A stretch of 49,025 nt of DNA from Chloroflexota bacterium (lineage in GTDB: Bacteria > Chloroflexota > Anaerolineae > Aggregatilineales > Phototrophicaceae). Both the position numbers and the translations under genes were made by a program. The stretch is taken from positions 1 through 49,025 of the forward strand of contig RFHA01000160.1 in assembly GCA_003696565.1 (NCBI GenBank), read 5' to 3'. Below, in pieces: positions 33,810 through 42,365 of this stretch (position 1 is the first letter of the stretch; the number at the start of each line of letters is the position of its first letter). Below the pieces are notes generated by a model. It worked only from the letters and a program-made list of their open reading frames with translations, was not told where the DNA came from and made no database searches.

Positions 33810-34871
33810 ATGAGAAAAATTTTATTTATGTTACTGTTGCTTGTGGTGATGATGCCCACCTTAGCACAAGAGGACGACGATGAGCAAACTCTCACCGTTG
33901 TGACGTATGATAGCTTTTCCATGAGTGAAGAAGTTGAAGCATTGTTTGAAGAAGAGACGGGGATTGAATTAGAAATCCTGCGTCTTTCCGATGCTGGGGC
34001 GATGCTCAACCAGGCGATTTTGACAAAGGACAACCCGTTGGGCGATGTATTGTATGGGGTGGATAACACCTTCCTCAGTCGTGCATTGAACGAGGATTTG
34101 TTTATCCCTTATGAGTCGCCCCTGTTAGAAAATGTGCCCGAAGAATTCCAACTTGATGCTGGTGAATTCCGTGTTACCCCAGTGACTTATGGGGATGTGT
34201 GCCTCAATTATGATGTGGTGCATTTTGTGGCGAACGATTTACCCTTACCACAGAGCTTAATGGACTTAACCGATCCTATGTATGCTGGCGAATTAGTTGT
34301 GCAAAACCCAGCGACATCCTCACCAGGGTTGGCATTTTTACTGGCGACAATCGCTGTTTTTGGTGATGAAGCAGATGATAACGAGTATGATTATTTAGAT
34401 TTTTGGCGGGATTTAGTGGCGAATGATGTGCTAGTGGTTAATGGATGGACAGAGGCTTATTATGGTGAATTTTCCGGCGCGAGTGATGGTGACCGGGCAT
34501 TAGTTGTGAGCTATGCTAGCAGTCCCCCTGCAGAGGTTTATTTTGGCGAGTTAGCACCAGAGGACGCGCCTACTGGTGCGATTGTCGCGGATGATATGTG
34601 CTTCCGCCAAATTGAATTTGCTGGAATCCTGCGGAATACTGAGCATGAAGCCGCCGCACAACAGTTTATTGATTTCTTGTTGGATATTGATTTCCAGGAA
34701 GATTTGCCGCTGCAAATGTTTGTGTTCCCAGTGAATGAAAACGCTGAGCTGCCGCAGGTCTTTTTGGATGTTGTGCAAATCCCGGAAAATCCTGCTTCAC
34801 TGGATTATGCTGAGATTGACGCAAATCGTGAGGATTGGATTCAAGCTTGGACGGAAGTGGTGCTACGTTAA
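33810..34871 (+). CDS. thiB: Thiamine ABC transporter, substrate-binding protein
   Basis: A 353-residue exported binding protein with signal peptide (M-R-K start, hydrophobic core, T-L-A-Q). The mature protein opens L-T-V-V-T-Y-D-S-F-S and has D-V-L-Y-G-V-D-N-T-F-L, close to the pattern of the E. coli thiamine-binding protein TbpA. The TPP riboswitch upstream supports thiamine (or its phosphates) as ligand. The ATG at 33810 follows AAGGAG by 9 bases; a longer TTG-started frame is rejected. The stop overlaps the start of thiP by one base. Confidence 0.92.
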   Translation: MRKILFMLLLLVVMMPTLAQEDDDEQTLTVVTYDSFSMSEEVEALFEEETGIELEILRLSDAGAMLNQAILTKDNPLGDVLYGVDNTFLSRALNEDLFIPYESPLLENVPEEFQLDAGEFRVTPVTYGDVCLNYDVVHFVANDLPLPQSLMDLTDPMYAGELVVQNPATSSPGLAFLLATIAVFGDEADDNEYDYLDFWRDLVANDVLVVNGWTEAYYGEFSGASDGDRALVVSYASSPPAEVYFGELAPEDAPTGAIVADDMCFRQIEFAGILRNTEHEAAAQQFIDFLLDIDFQEDLPLQMFVFPVNENAELPQVFLDVVQIPENPASLDYAEIDANREDWIQAWTEVVLR

Positions 34872-36526
34872 TGCGTCGTGTCGTTTTTTTGATCCCGCTG
34901 GTATTTCTGGCGGGATTTTTCTTCTTTCCATTAGCTTCCATCATGGATTTAAGCCTGCGTCCCCAGGGACAGTTTGACCTGTCTAGTTTTGGGGCTGTGA
35001 TCGGAGAACGATATTATCGTGATGTGTTGTGGTTCACAATCTGGCAGGCAATTGTCTCTACATTGCTGACTTTAGGTTTGGCGTTGCCGGGGGCGTATAT
35101 CGTAACACGCTACCGTTTTTGGGGAAAATCCATACTAATGTCACTGGCGACGCTGCCGTTTGTGCTACCGACAGTCGTTGTAGCGGCTGCATTTGCTTCG
35201 TTGATTTTTTCACGCGGTATTTTGAACGATTTACTGATGGCAGTTTTGCCACTGGATTCTCCTCCACTGCGTTTTGAGCGCACGTTGACGGCTATTTTTG
35301 TTGCGCATGTGTTCTATAATTATGCGGTTGCACTGCGGATGATCAGTGGATATTGGGCGAATCAAAGCCCACGTATGGAAGAAGCGGCACGTGTATTAGG
35401 ATGTCATGGTTGGCGATTGTGGTGGGAAATCCGATTGCCGATCTTGCGTCCGGCGATTTTGGCATCGGCGGTTTTGGTATTCATCTTCACATTCACTAGT
35501 TTCGGTGTGGTGTTAATTTTAGGGGGACCGAAATACGCTACATTGGAAGTTGAAATCTATAACCAGACGTTAGTGTGGCTAGATTTACCGATGGCAGCGG
35601 CTTTGTCGTTGGTGCAAATCGGGGTGATGTTTTTTATGATGCTTATCTATACACGCTTACAACGTAGCACAGTGGTGACATTACAAAGCGTTGAGCAGGT
35701 TGCTCGCCGTCCTTATCGCTGGGAATGGTTGCTAATTTCGGGCAATCTTATTGTGATGATTGGATTGCTCTTTGCGCCATTGGGGGCGTTAATCTTACGC
35801 TCTGTAGCTGGAGAAAGCGGCTTCACGCTAGAGCATTACATCAACTTGAGTCGAAATCCTCGAGGGTCTATTTTATTTGTGCCGCCTTTACAAGCTATTA
35901 GTAATTCGGTGCAGTTTGCATTGATTGCGATGATGACAGCTACTTTTTTAGGGACGCTGACAGCATATTTAATTCATCGGGTTCGTTGGTTGGATGCAAT
36001 CTTCATGCTTCCTTTGGCAACTAGCGCAGTAACACTCGGTTTTGGGTATACTGTTTCGATGGATTTTGATGGTGTGCGGCAATTACTCGGTGTTGATGGC
36101 GATTGGGATTTACGCACTTGGGTAGGGTTGATTCCTGTTGCACATACTCTGGTGGCATTGCCATTTGTGGTGCGGAGTGTGCTTCCTGCGTTACGCAGTA
36201 TTCCGCCCAACATCAAAGAGGCGGCAGCGGTATTAGGGGCATCTCCCTGGTGGGTTTGGTGGCGAATTGAATTACCGCTTATTAGCCGGGGGATTTTTGT
36301 TGGTGCAACATTTGCCTTCACAATTAGCATGGGGGAATTTGGTGCGTCAGTGTTTATTGCACGACGTACACCAACCATGCCATTAGTCATTGAGCAGTTA
36401 CTTGGGCAGCCAGGGGCAGCGAACTATTCACAAGCATTTGCGATGAGTGCTATTTTGATGATGGTGTGTGCGGTGGCATTTATCCTGATTGAACGGGTTA
36501 GAACAGCAGGTGTTGGGGAATTTTAA
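34871..36526 (+). CDS. thiP: Thiamine ABC transporter, permease
   Basis: A 551-residue membrane protein with about 12 segments and two copies of the ABC permease module, a fused arrangement seen in ThiP and FbpB. The two cytoplasmic loops that meet the ATPase are visible as E-E-A-A-R-V-L-G-C-H-G-W-R-L-W-W-E-I-R-L-P and E-A-A-A-V-L-G-A-S-P-W-W-V-W-W-R-I-E-L-P. The ATG shares its A with the thiB TAA stop. Assigned to thiamine by operon and riboswitch. Confidence 0.92.
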   Translation: MRRVVFLIPLVFLAGFFFFPLASIMDLSLRPQGQFDLSSFGAVIGERYYRDVLWFTIWQAIVSTLLTLGLALPGAYIVTRYRFWGKSILMSLATLPFVLPTVVVAAAFASLIFSRGILNDLLMAVLPLDSPPLRFERTLTAIFVAHVFYNYAVALRMISGYWANQSPRMEEAARVLGCHGWRLWWEIRLPILRPAILASAVLVFIFTFTSFGVVLILGGPKYATLEVEIYNQTLVWLDLPMAAALSLVQIGVMFFMMLIYTRLQRSTVVTLQSVEQVARRPYRWEWLLISGNLIVMIGLLFAPLGALILRSVAGESGFTLEHYINLSRNPRGSILFVPPLQAISNSVQFALIAMMTATFLGTLTAYLIHRVRWLDAIFMLPLATSAVTLGFGYTVSMDFDGVRQLLGVDGDWDLRTWVGLIPVAHTLVALPFVVRSVLPALRSIPPNIKEAAAVLGASPWWVWWRIELPLISRGIFVGATFAFTISMGEFGASVFIARRTPTMPLVIEQLLGQPGAANYSQAFAMSAILMMVCAVAFILIERVRTAGVGEF

Positions 36527-36536
36527 TGGGGGATTC

Positions 36537-37499
36537 ATGCTGGAATTGCACGCAATCACACGCCAATTTGATGGCGTTTTTGTTTTACAAGGCGTAAATT
36601 TAACTATCATGCCGGGTGAGATTTTATGCTTATTAGGTGCAAGCGGCTGCGGCAAGACGACATTGTTGCGCATTATTGCCGGTTTGGAATCTTGTAATTC
36701 GGGTGATATATGGCTGGACGGCGTATCTGTAAAACTTACCCCACCGCATCAGCGCGGAGTTGGGTTGATGTTTCAAGATTTTGCGTTGTTTCCTCATATG
36801 AATGTGTTGGATAACGTTGCCTTTGGGTTAAAGATGCAGCGTGTTCCCCGTGCAGAACGAGAAGCACGAGCGCGTGAAATTTTGGCAGTGGTGGGCTTAT
36901 CCGGGTTTGAAAAGCGGGATGTCAGCCAGCTTTCTGGTGGGGAAAAGCAGCGTGTGGCATTAGCTCGTAGTTTGGCACCTAATCCACGCTTGTTGATGTT
37001 GGATGAACCGCTTGGTTCTTTGGATGCTGCTCTGCGTGAGCGGTTGGTGGTGGAACTGCGTGATATTATCCAACGACTTGGGTTAACTGCTATTTACGTC
37101 ACACATGATCAACAAGAAGCCTTTGCGATTGCAGATCGTGTTGCTGTGATGAACGTTGGGAAAATCGAGCAAGTGGCTAATCCTCAAGAGCTTTATCAAC
37201 AGCCTAAAACAGTGTTTGTGGCGCAATTTTTGGGGATGAATAACATTGTGCCAGCATCATGGGTGGCGCGCTATTTGAATCATCGGGTGCAAACACCATT
37301 TGTTTTATTGCATCCTGATCATATCAAACTGGGTGGGGATTTAACTGGTGAAGTGGTGGAGAGGGTGTTTTTAGGGGGAGCGTATCGCTTAAAAGTCCGT
37401 GTGGCGGATGATGTCATGCTGACGTTGCGGGCGGATAAACCGTATCAGACTGTTAATTTATCGTTAGATATAGCGGGGCTGATTCCTCTTGAAAGTTGA
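36537..37499 (+). CDS. thiQ: Thiamine ABC transporter, ATPase
   Basis: A 320-residue ABC ATPase. Walker A is G-A-S-G-C-G-K-T-T (34-42), the signature L-S-G-G-E-K-Q-R lies near 132, and Walker B L-L-M-L-D-E-P near 151, followed by the switch His in T-H-D-Q-Q-E-A. The C-terminal about 80 residues form a TOBE-like domain (G-E-V-V-E-R-V-F-L-G-G-A-Y-R), as in PotA/FbpC; E. coli ThiQ (about 230 residues) lacks it. The ATG lies 10 bases after the thiP stop, with GGGGGA ahead. It ends the riboswitch-controlled operon. Confidence 0.9.
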   Translation: MLELHAITRQFDGVFVLQGVNLTIMPGEILCLLGASGCGKTTLLRIIAGLESCNSGDIWLDGVSVKLTPPHQRGVGLMFQDFALFPHMNVLDNVAFGLKMQRVPRAEREARAREILAVVGLSGFEKRDVSQLSGGEKQRVALARSLAPNPRLLMLDEPLGSLDAALRERLVVELRDIIQRLGLTAIYVTHDQQEAFAIADRVAVMNVGKIEQVANPQELYQQPKTVFVAQFLGMNNIVPASWVARYLNHRVQTPFVLLHPDHIKLGGDLTGEVVERVFLGGAYRLKVRVADDVMLTLRADKPYQTVNLSLDIAGLIPLES

Positions 37500-37504
37500 T
37501 TAGT

Positions 37505-38263
37505 TTATTTTGGGCGAAAGGCAACAGCATAAAGCTCATGTGCTTCTGTGATGGGTTGCGTTGGGTCATCGTATTGTTTGTTGATTACGGCTTGCATTGC
37601 CATAACGCCGCAGCTGATTTGCTCATCTGTCCAACTCCACGTGTTTGACCAAATCCGTTCTTTAAACTTCGCTACAAAATCCGCTGGAGATTGTTGTTTG
37701 TAATAGGTGAAAGTTTGCCGCTGGGTTTCCTGCCAATTGTAAATTTGATGAAATTTGCGTGCTTTTTCCCATTGGGATTGATCTTGTGGCTTGCCGTGGG
37801 CTGCTTCATATCCGATACGACGGAGTTCCCCGAATGTTGGATCATTAGTATTCCAACAATGGATTAATATACCTTGTGGTTTTAAGACACGGCGCAACGC
37901 TTGTTGTACACGGTCTAAATCTTGAACAAGATGAAACACATGCACCACGATAACAGCGTCAAAGGTTTGTGCGGGGTAGGGTAAATGTTCCGCGGCACCT
38001 TGCACAACGTAAACAGGCTCATTGTGCTGTTTTTGGCGCAGTTTGTGTAACATACCACTGGATAAATCCACCCCATGGATGGCTTTTACCAAGTGTGCAA
38101 GTGGTAAGGCAATGCGCCCTGTACCGATGCCAATTTCAGCGATCAGGCTGTTTTTAGTTAAGTGCCCAACTTGCTGGATGGTTTTTGCAATTTGGTTTTC
38201 AACACCTGGTGGAAAACCGCGCGTCTCGTCGTAAAATTCAACTGCTCTATCAAATGAAGTCAT
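37505..38263 (-). CDS. Class I SAM-dependent methyltransferase
   Basis: A 252-residue methyltransferase of the methyltransf_11 type. The SAM-binding motif is I-A-E-I-G-I-G-T-G-R-I-A-L-P-L-A, followed by the acidic end of the second strand (G-V-D-L-S-S-G-M-L) and motif II A-A-E-H-L-P-Y-P-A-Q-T-F-D-A-V-I. The substrate is unknown; related UbiE-like and bile-acid-like enzymes have the same core. The start is uncertain: the ATG at 38263 has no ribosome site, and an upstream in-frame TTG at 38284 is possible. It converges with thiQ (5-base gap). Confidence 0.88.
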   Translation of the reverse strand: MTSFDRAVEFYDETRGFPPGVENQIAKTIQQVGHLTKNSLIAEIGIGTGRIALPLAHLVKAIHGVDLSSGMLHKLRQKQHNEPVYVVQGAAEHLPYPAQTFDAVIVVHVFHLVQDLDRVQQALRRVLKPQGILIHCWNTNDPTFGELRRIGYEAAHGKPQDQSQWEKARKFHQIYNWQETQRQTFTYYKQQSPADFVAKFKERIWSNTWSWTDEQISCGVMAMQAVINKQYDDPTQPITEAHELYAVAFRPK

Positions 38264-38301
38264 TAGCTTTTTGTTCTGTTGCAACTTGCAATTTGATGCA
38301 T

Positions 38302-38336
38302 ATGTTGGAACGGTATGTTGTGTACCGCCCCAACAT
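38302..38336. terminator. Hairpin between thiolase and methyltransferase genes
   Basis: Outer arms atgttgg (38302-38308) with ccaacat (38330-38336), inner arms cggta (38311-38315) with taccg (38323-38327), with an aa/cc internal mismatch. It begins 11 bases past the thiolase stop. No U-tract. Confidence 0.45.
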
Positions 38337-38346
38337 AATGTAGGCT

Positions 38347-39555
38347 TTATTCCAACTCAACCGCTAGCGCGACGGCTTCTGCACCACCCAGGCATAAGGC
38401 GGCTACACCACGCTTTAACCCGCGATCTTGTAAATTGTGGATGAGGGTAATGAGTACACGCGCACCGGATGCACCCAGCGGATGCCCTAAGGCAATTGCG
38501 CCACCGTTTACATTGACTTTTTCTAACGGAACGTGGTGCCCATCACGTGCTAATCCTTTTAAATCTCCAAGCACTTGAGAGGCAAACGCCTCATTAATCT
38601 CGAAGAGATCAACATCCTCAACTGTCCACCCGGCATTGGCTAGGGCAATAGGCACCGCTTTGACGGGTGCGTAGAAAATCCAGGCGGGTTCAACAGCAGC
38701 TTGACCGTAACCGACGATTCGTGCGATTGGTTGATGCCCATGTTTTTCAGCATAATCACGGCTGGAGACAACCAAGGCAGCAGCCCCATCATTCATACCG
38801 GGGGCATTCCCTGCAGTGACAACACCGTTTTCTTCAAAGGCAGGTTTGAGCTTGGCAAGAGCGTCTAATGTGGTATCTGGGCGGATTGCTTCATCGGTAT
38901 CAATGGTGATATCACCCTTACGGGTTTTAACCACAACAGGCACAATTTCCGCCTTGAATTTACCTGCCTGTGTTGCCTGATGGGCTAACTGATGACTGCG
39001 ATAGGCAAATTCATCTAGTTCCTCCCGTTTAAGCTCCATTTGGCGGGCGATGAACTCTGCGGCGTTACCCATACCCCAATCACATAAGTGACACCACAAG
39101 CCATCAGTTTGAAGCGAATCACGCAACTGGACATGACCGTATTTATTACCCATGCGGATGGAGTCGTTTAGGTACGGGGCGCGGCTCATACTTTCAACAC
39201 CGCCGGTGATGAATAACTCACCATCACCAGCTTTAATAGCACTAGATGCCAGCATGACGGTTTTTAATCCACTGCCGCAAACTTTATTAACCGATACCCC
39301 CCCAACGGTGTTTGGTAACCCGGCTGCAATGCTTACTTGGCGCGGGAGTGCTTGCCCAACACCGGCACTCACCACATTTCCTATAATGACTTCATTGACA
39401 TCTTCACCGTTGATACCACTGCGTTCAACAGCAGCACGGACAGCGATAGTTCCTAATTCAGCAGCCGTAAAGCTAGATAACGCCCCTAAAAACCGCCCTT
39501 GTGGGGTGCGTGCGCTACCTAGAATAACGACATCACGAGAATGCTTATTTGTCAT
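38347..39555 (-). CDS. Acetyl-CoA acetyltransferase (thiolase)
   Basis: A 402-residue thiolase that condenses two acetyl-CoA, or cleaves acetoacetyl-CoA. The nucleophile Cys is in N-K-V-C-G-S-G-L-K, the His in G-G-A-I-A-L-G-H-P-L-G-A-S-G-A-R, and the second Cys in L-C-L-G-G-A-E-A-V. Length and N-terminus (V-I-L-G-S-A-R-T-P-Q-G-R-F-L-G) match biosynthetic-type thiolases. It diverges from birA and may provide the last step of the leucine/terpene-type route encoded nearby; this is inferred. Confidence 0.93.
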   Translation of the reverse strand: MTNKHSRDVVILGSARTPQGRFLGALSSFTAAELGTIAVRAAVERSGINGEDVNEVIIGNVVSAGVGQALPRQVSIAAGLPNTVGGVSVNKVCGSGLKTVMLASSAIKAGDGELFITGGVESMSRAPYLNDSIRMGNKYGHVQLRDSLQTDGLWCHLCDWGMGNAAEFIARQMELKREELDEFAYRSHQLAHQATQAGKFKAEIVPVVVKTRKGDITIDTDEAIRPDTTLDALAKLKPAFEENGVVTAGNAPGMNDGAAALVVSSRDYAEKHGHQPIARIVGYGQAAVEPAWIFYAPVKAVPIALANAGWTVEDVDLFEINEAFASQVLGDLKGLARDGHHVPLEKVNVNGGAIALGHPLGASGARVLITLIHNLQDRGLKRGVAALCLGGAEAVALAVELE

Positions 39556-39670
39556 CTATAAATGTCCTTATTTCAAAAACTTTTGTTTGATTGTACATAG
39601 GGTAAGCGTTGGTTACAAGCACCGGTCATCAATGGTAAAATAAACCGCGCGAAATGATGAGTAAAACATA

Positions 39671-40408
39671 ATGATGACCGAACAACAATTACAACAAGCG
39701 TTGCAAGATCGCCCATTCCGATACTATCCCCAAGTGGATAGTACGCAGGATATTGCTTTGGCATGGTTGCGTGATGGCGCGGAAGCTGGTGCGGCAGTTA
39801 TTTGTGATGAACAGTTGAAAGGGCGAGGGAGGCAAGGACGTGTTTGGCACACCCCACCAGGGGTTGCCTTGGCATTAAGCGTGATTTTGAAGCCAATACC
39901 AAGCGGGATGAAACATATCACTATGTTGGGTGCGTTGGCAATTGCGGATATGCTGGATTCATTGGGTATGCAAGATGTAACAATTAAGTGGCCCAATGAT
40001 GTTCGCTTGCAGGGGCGTAAAGTGTGTGGTGTGTTACCGGAAGCTGCCTGGGACGGTGATCGGCTGTTGGGGGTGGCGTTAGGCATGGGGGTTAATGTCC
40101 GTGTTGATTTTACTGGCACGGATTTAGAATACACCGCAATTAGCATCGAACCAGTTTTAGGGCGGACAGTTGATCGTGTTCAATTAATTCAAACCTTGCT
40201 TCAGCGGGTGGATTTTTGGGCAATGCGGTTGGGTACACCAGAACTGTTTGAGGCATGGAAATCTCGCTTAGATACGTTAGGACAAATGGTTGTTGTGAAT
40301 GGCATCAGTGGACGGGCAGAAGCGGTTAACCGAGATGGGGCGTTACTCGTGCGGGATGGAGCTGGTATGCTGCATACGATTATCGCCGGCGATATATTAA
40401 TGACTTAA
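39671..40408 (+). CDS. birA: Biotin--[acetyl-CoA carboxylase] ligase
   Basis: Activates biotin with ATP and attaches it to the Lys of carboxyl-carrier domains. Motifs: D-S-T-Q-D-I-A, G-R-G-R-Q-G-R-V-W (biotinyl-AMP loop) and K-W-P-N-D-V-R. At 245 residues it is the short form without an N-terminal DNA-binding domain, so it should not act as a repressor. The biotin-carboxylase/BCCP gene about 5 kb downstream is a likely client. Two consecutive ATGs (39671, 39674) could each start it. Confidence 0.93.
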   Translation: MMTEQQLQQALQDRPFRYYPQVDSTQDIALAWLRDGAEAGAAVICDEQLKGRGRQGRVWHTPPGVALALSVILKPIPSGMKHITMLGALAIADMLDSLGMQDVTIKWPNDVRLQGRKVCGVLPEAAWDGDRLLGVALGMGVNVRVDFTGTDLEYTAISIEPVLGRTVDRVQLIQTLLQRVDFWAMRLGTPELFEAWKSRLDTLGQMVVVNGISGRAEAVNRDGALLVRDGAGMLHTIIAGDILMT

Positions 40409-40503
40409 TGATTATGAATGTTCGCCAAAAACCAATTGGATTTATGAGGGTATTATCGCTTTGTAAAGAGCATCTAGCTAATAGGTTATAAGGTTTTTGC
40501 AGT

Positions 40504-41901
40504 ATGGGAATACGACTGGATTGGGAAGTTGAGACGGAAAAGACGAGTACGAGAACCCTAGGGGAAGACCCAGCAACTAAGCGACAGCGGCGACGGGCGC
40601 GGTTAAACTTGCTGTTGGCTATTTTAGGCTTTGCGGGGGTAATTGTGGGTGCTTTTTGGGGAATTAAGACGGTGATTGATGAAGCGAATAATCGCCTAGA
40701 GACATCCCTGCGTGATACGGTAGAGGCTGAGATCACTGCATTACGAATTGGTGACATCAATGCTTTTTTGCGCATCCAACGTAGCGCAACCGATGCCTGG
40801 GAAGCACAACAACGCGCTGAATTTAACACATATCAGGAGATTTTGTATCGCTCAGAAACGACACAGCTCACTGGGCAAATTCTTGATATTGAGATTGATG
40901 ATCCGCGTGCGCGGGTGGCAGTGCAAGAGATTATCGACGGAGTGCCATATACACGGATTTGGTTTTATTGGCGATACGATGAAGATATTGACGAATTAAC
41001 CGGACGACCAACAGAAGGTGGTTGGCGGCATGTCCCACCAGATTATACGTTTTGGGGGGCACCAGGGGTGTATGATGGGCAATATGTCGATGTGAACTAT
41101 CTGGGTGTTGATGCAGAATTTGGGCGTTCTATGGGGAGCACGCTGGATGAGTGGATTCAGCTTGGTTGCCGGGCGTTGGATTGTACCGCTTTACAGCCGA
41201 TCACGGTATCTATTCAGCCGAGTGGTGTACCAACTAATGGGTGGGATGCTGGGGATCAATGGTTGTTGCGTGTTATTTCACCTTATATCAGCCGGGCGCG
41301 TTCGGATATGCCATTTTCACCACAGTTGAGAAATGAGATAGGGCAAATTATTGCGGAGCGTTTGGTATTAATAGCTTCTGGGTCACAGTGGGCAGAAGCA
41401 ACCACGGATGCGGCATTTGTTCAGCAATCAATCATTGCCTGGCTGTTGGGGCGTTTTACGCAGGTGGATACTGGTACGTATTTTATCTCATCGTTAGCAA
41501 CACTTTATGATGATGCAGCAGTAGGGCAATTGTTGAAGGCGGTTATAGCGGATAATCGTATTGCAGTTTTATCGCAGATAACCGGTACATCGCTGGATCA
41601 ATCGCTAGTTGATTGGCGTGATTATTTCACATTCCGCTTAGGGCTAGAGAATCGTTATATTCAAGAGGGCAATTCAACAGGTGTTTTTGCCTTGTATGTT
41701 AATACGCCTGAAATGCAACAGGCGGCTTTGGATCGTCTGAATCAAGGGGCATTGGCTCAAACACCAACTGTAACGCTTGTTCAGGGGACTTATCCCTCGC
41801 CAGATGGCGCACCGCAGCTTGTGGCGACTGTCCGCCTGAATGATGTGGAGTATCAGGTTTTGTTCCGGTTGGTGGGGGACGAATGGCTGCGTGCGAGTTA
41901 A
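40504..41901 (+). CDS. Membrane-anchored protein of unknown function
   Basis: A 465-residue protein not recognised as a named family. The first about 35 residues are charged (R-Q-R-R-R-A-R) and cytoplasmic, followed by one membrane segment (about 36-56); the rest should be outside. The C-terminal segment (L-S-Q-I-T-G-T-S-L-D-Q-S-L-V-D-W-R-D-Y-F) resembles the end of gluzincin/peptidase-MA-like domains, but there is no H-E-x-x-H zinc site anywhere, so it is not an active enzyme of that kind. Possibly cotranscribed with the short protein downstream. A start ATG at 40504 has only a weak AAGG ahead. Confidence 0.7.
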   Translation: MGIRLDWEVETEKTSTRTLGEDPATKRQRRRARLNLLLAILGFAGVIVGAFWGIKTVIDEANNRLETSLRDTVEAEITALRIGDINAFLRIQRSATDAWEAQQRAEFNTYQEILYRSETTQLTGQILDIEIDDPRARVAVQEIIDGVPYTRIWFYWRYDEDIDELTGRPTEGGWRHVPPDYTFWGAPGVYDGQYVDVNYLGVDAEFGRSMGSTLDEWIQLGCRALDCTALQPITVSIQPSGVPTNGWDAGDQWLLRVISPYISRARSDMPFSPQLRNEIGQIIAERLVLIASGSQWAEATTDAAFVQQSIIAWLLGRFTQVDTGTYFISSLATLYDDAAVGQLLKAVIADNRIAVLSQITGTSLDQSLVDWRDYFTFRLGLENRYIQEGNSTGVFALYVNTPEMQQAALDRLNQGALAQTPTVTLVQGTYPSPDGAPQLVATVRLNDVEYQVLFRLVGDEWLRAS

Positions 41902-42021
41902 TAAATTTCGTATCAATTATTGGGCTGTGGTGTTATCAATTTTAGCTAATCGTTAATTTAGATGGCGATGTGTTTTATGCTAAAATAATGGACACGGGAA
42001 GCATAAAGAAAGGGCGCAAAA

Positions 42022-42237
42022 ATGGTCGATTTTGACGAGCTAAGACGGGCAGCAGATGAAGGCTATGACTTAGAGGATGAAGATGAGGAAATTGTCACAG
42101 AGATTTCTGACAGTGGCACGACGCTCTTTCTTGGGATGACCCCGATGGAACGCATGTTTATTTCTATGTTTTTATTTATGAATGTTGCTATTTTAGGAAT
42201 TGCGCTGTTGCTGGCAACTGGTCGCATTGGTGGATAA
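42022..42237 (+). CDS. Small acidic single-pass membrane protein
   Basis: A 71-residue protein: a strongly acidic N-terminal 30 residues (D-E-L-R-R-A-A-D-E-G-Y-D-L-E-D-E-D-E-E), then T-P-M-E-R-M and one membrane segment (about 45-66). Not recognised. AAAGGGCGC lies about 5-10 bases before the ATG, and a strong terminator follows 27 bases after the stop, which supports a real gene. Function unknown. Confidence 0.6.
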   Translation: MVDFDELRRAADEGYDLEDEDEEIVTEISDSGTTLFLGMTPMERMFISMFLFMNVAILGIALLLATGRIGG

Positions 42238-42263
42238 AAATTTTTAATTTTCGTATTTTCAAA

Positions 42264-42295
42264 AGGCACGTCTGATTATCAGCGTGTCTTTTTTT
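42264..42295 (+). terminator. Rho-independent terminator
   Basis: Stem aggcacg (42264-42270) with cgtgtct (42283-42289, one G-U), an inner ctga/tcag, then seven Ts (42289-42295). It closes the birA-side transcript before the AtuA operon. Confidence 0.85.
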
Positions 42296-42317
42296 GTGAT
42301 TTTCTACAAATCCTCAT

Positions 42318-42345
42318 ATACACACGTTATACTCTCTGTGTGTAT
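42318..42345 (+). promoter_or_regulatory. Palindromic operator over the -10 of the AtuA operon
   Basis: Arms atacacac (42318-42325) and gtgtgtat (42338-42345) are exact inverse complements with a 12-base spacer. The spacer contains TATACT (42328-42333), a one-mismatch -10 box 32 bases before the AtuA start; no good -35 is seen. A protein bound here would block, or with a MerR-type regulator remodel, the promoter. Confidence 0.5.
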
Positions 42346-42365
42346 TTTTCAAAAGGATTTTTTCA

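Noticed and set aside
33716-34069. Minus-strand frame of 117 codons opposite the riboswitch terminator and thiB
   Set aside because: Antisense to thiB; Ser/Asn-rich shadow with no features.
39152-39643. 163-codon plus-strand frame antisense to thiolase
   Set aside because: The thiolase frame has all catalytic motifs; this frame has none and is simply its complement.
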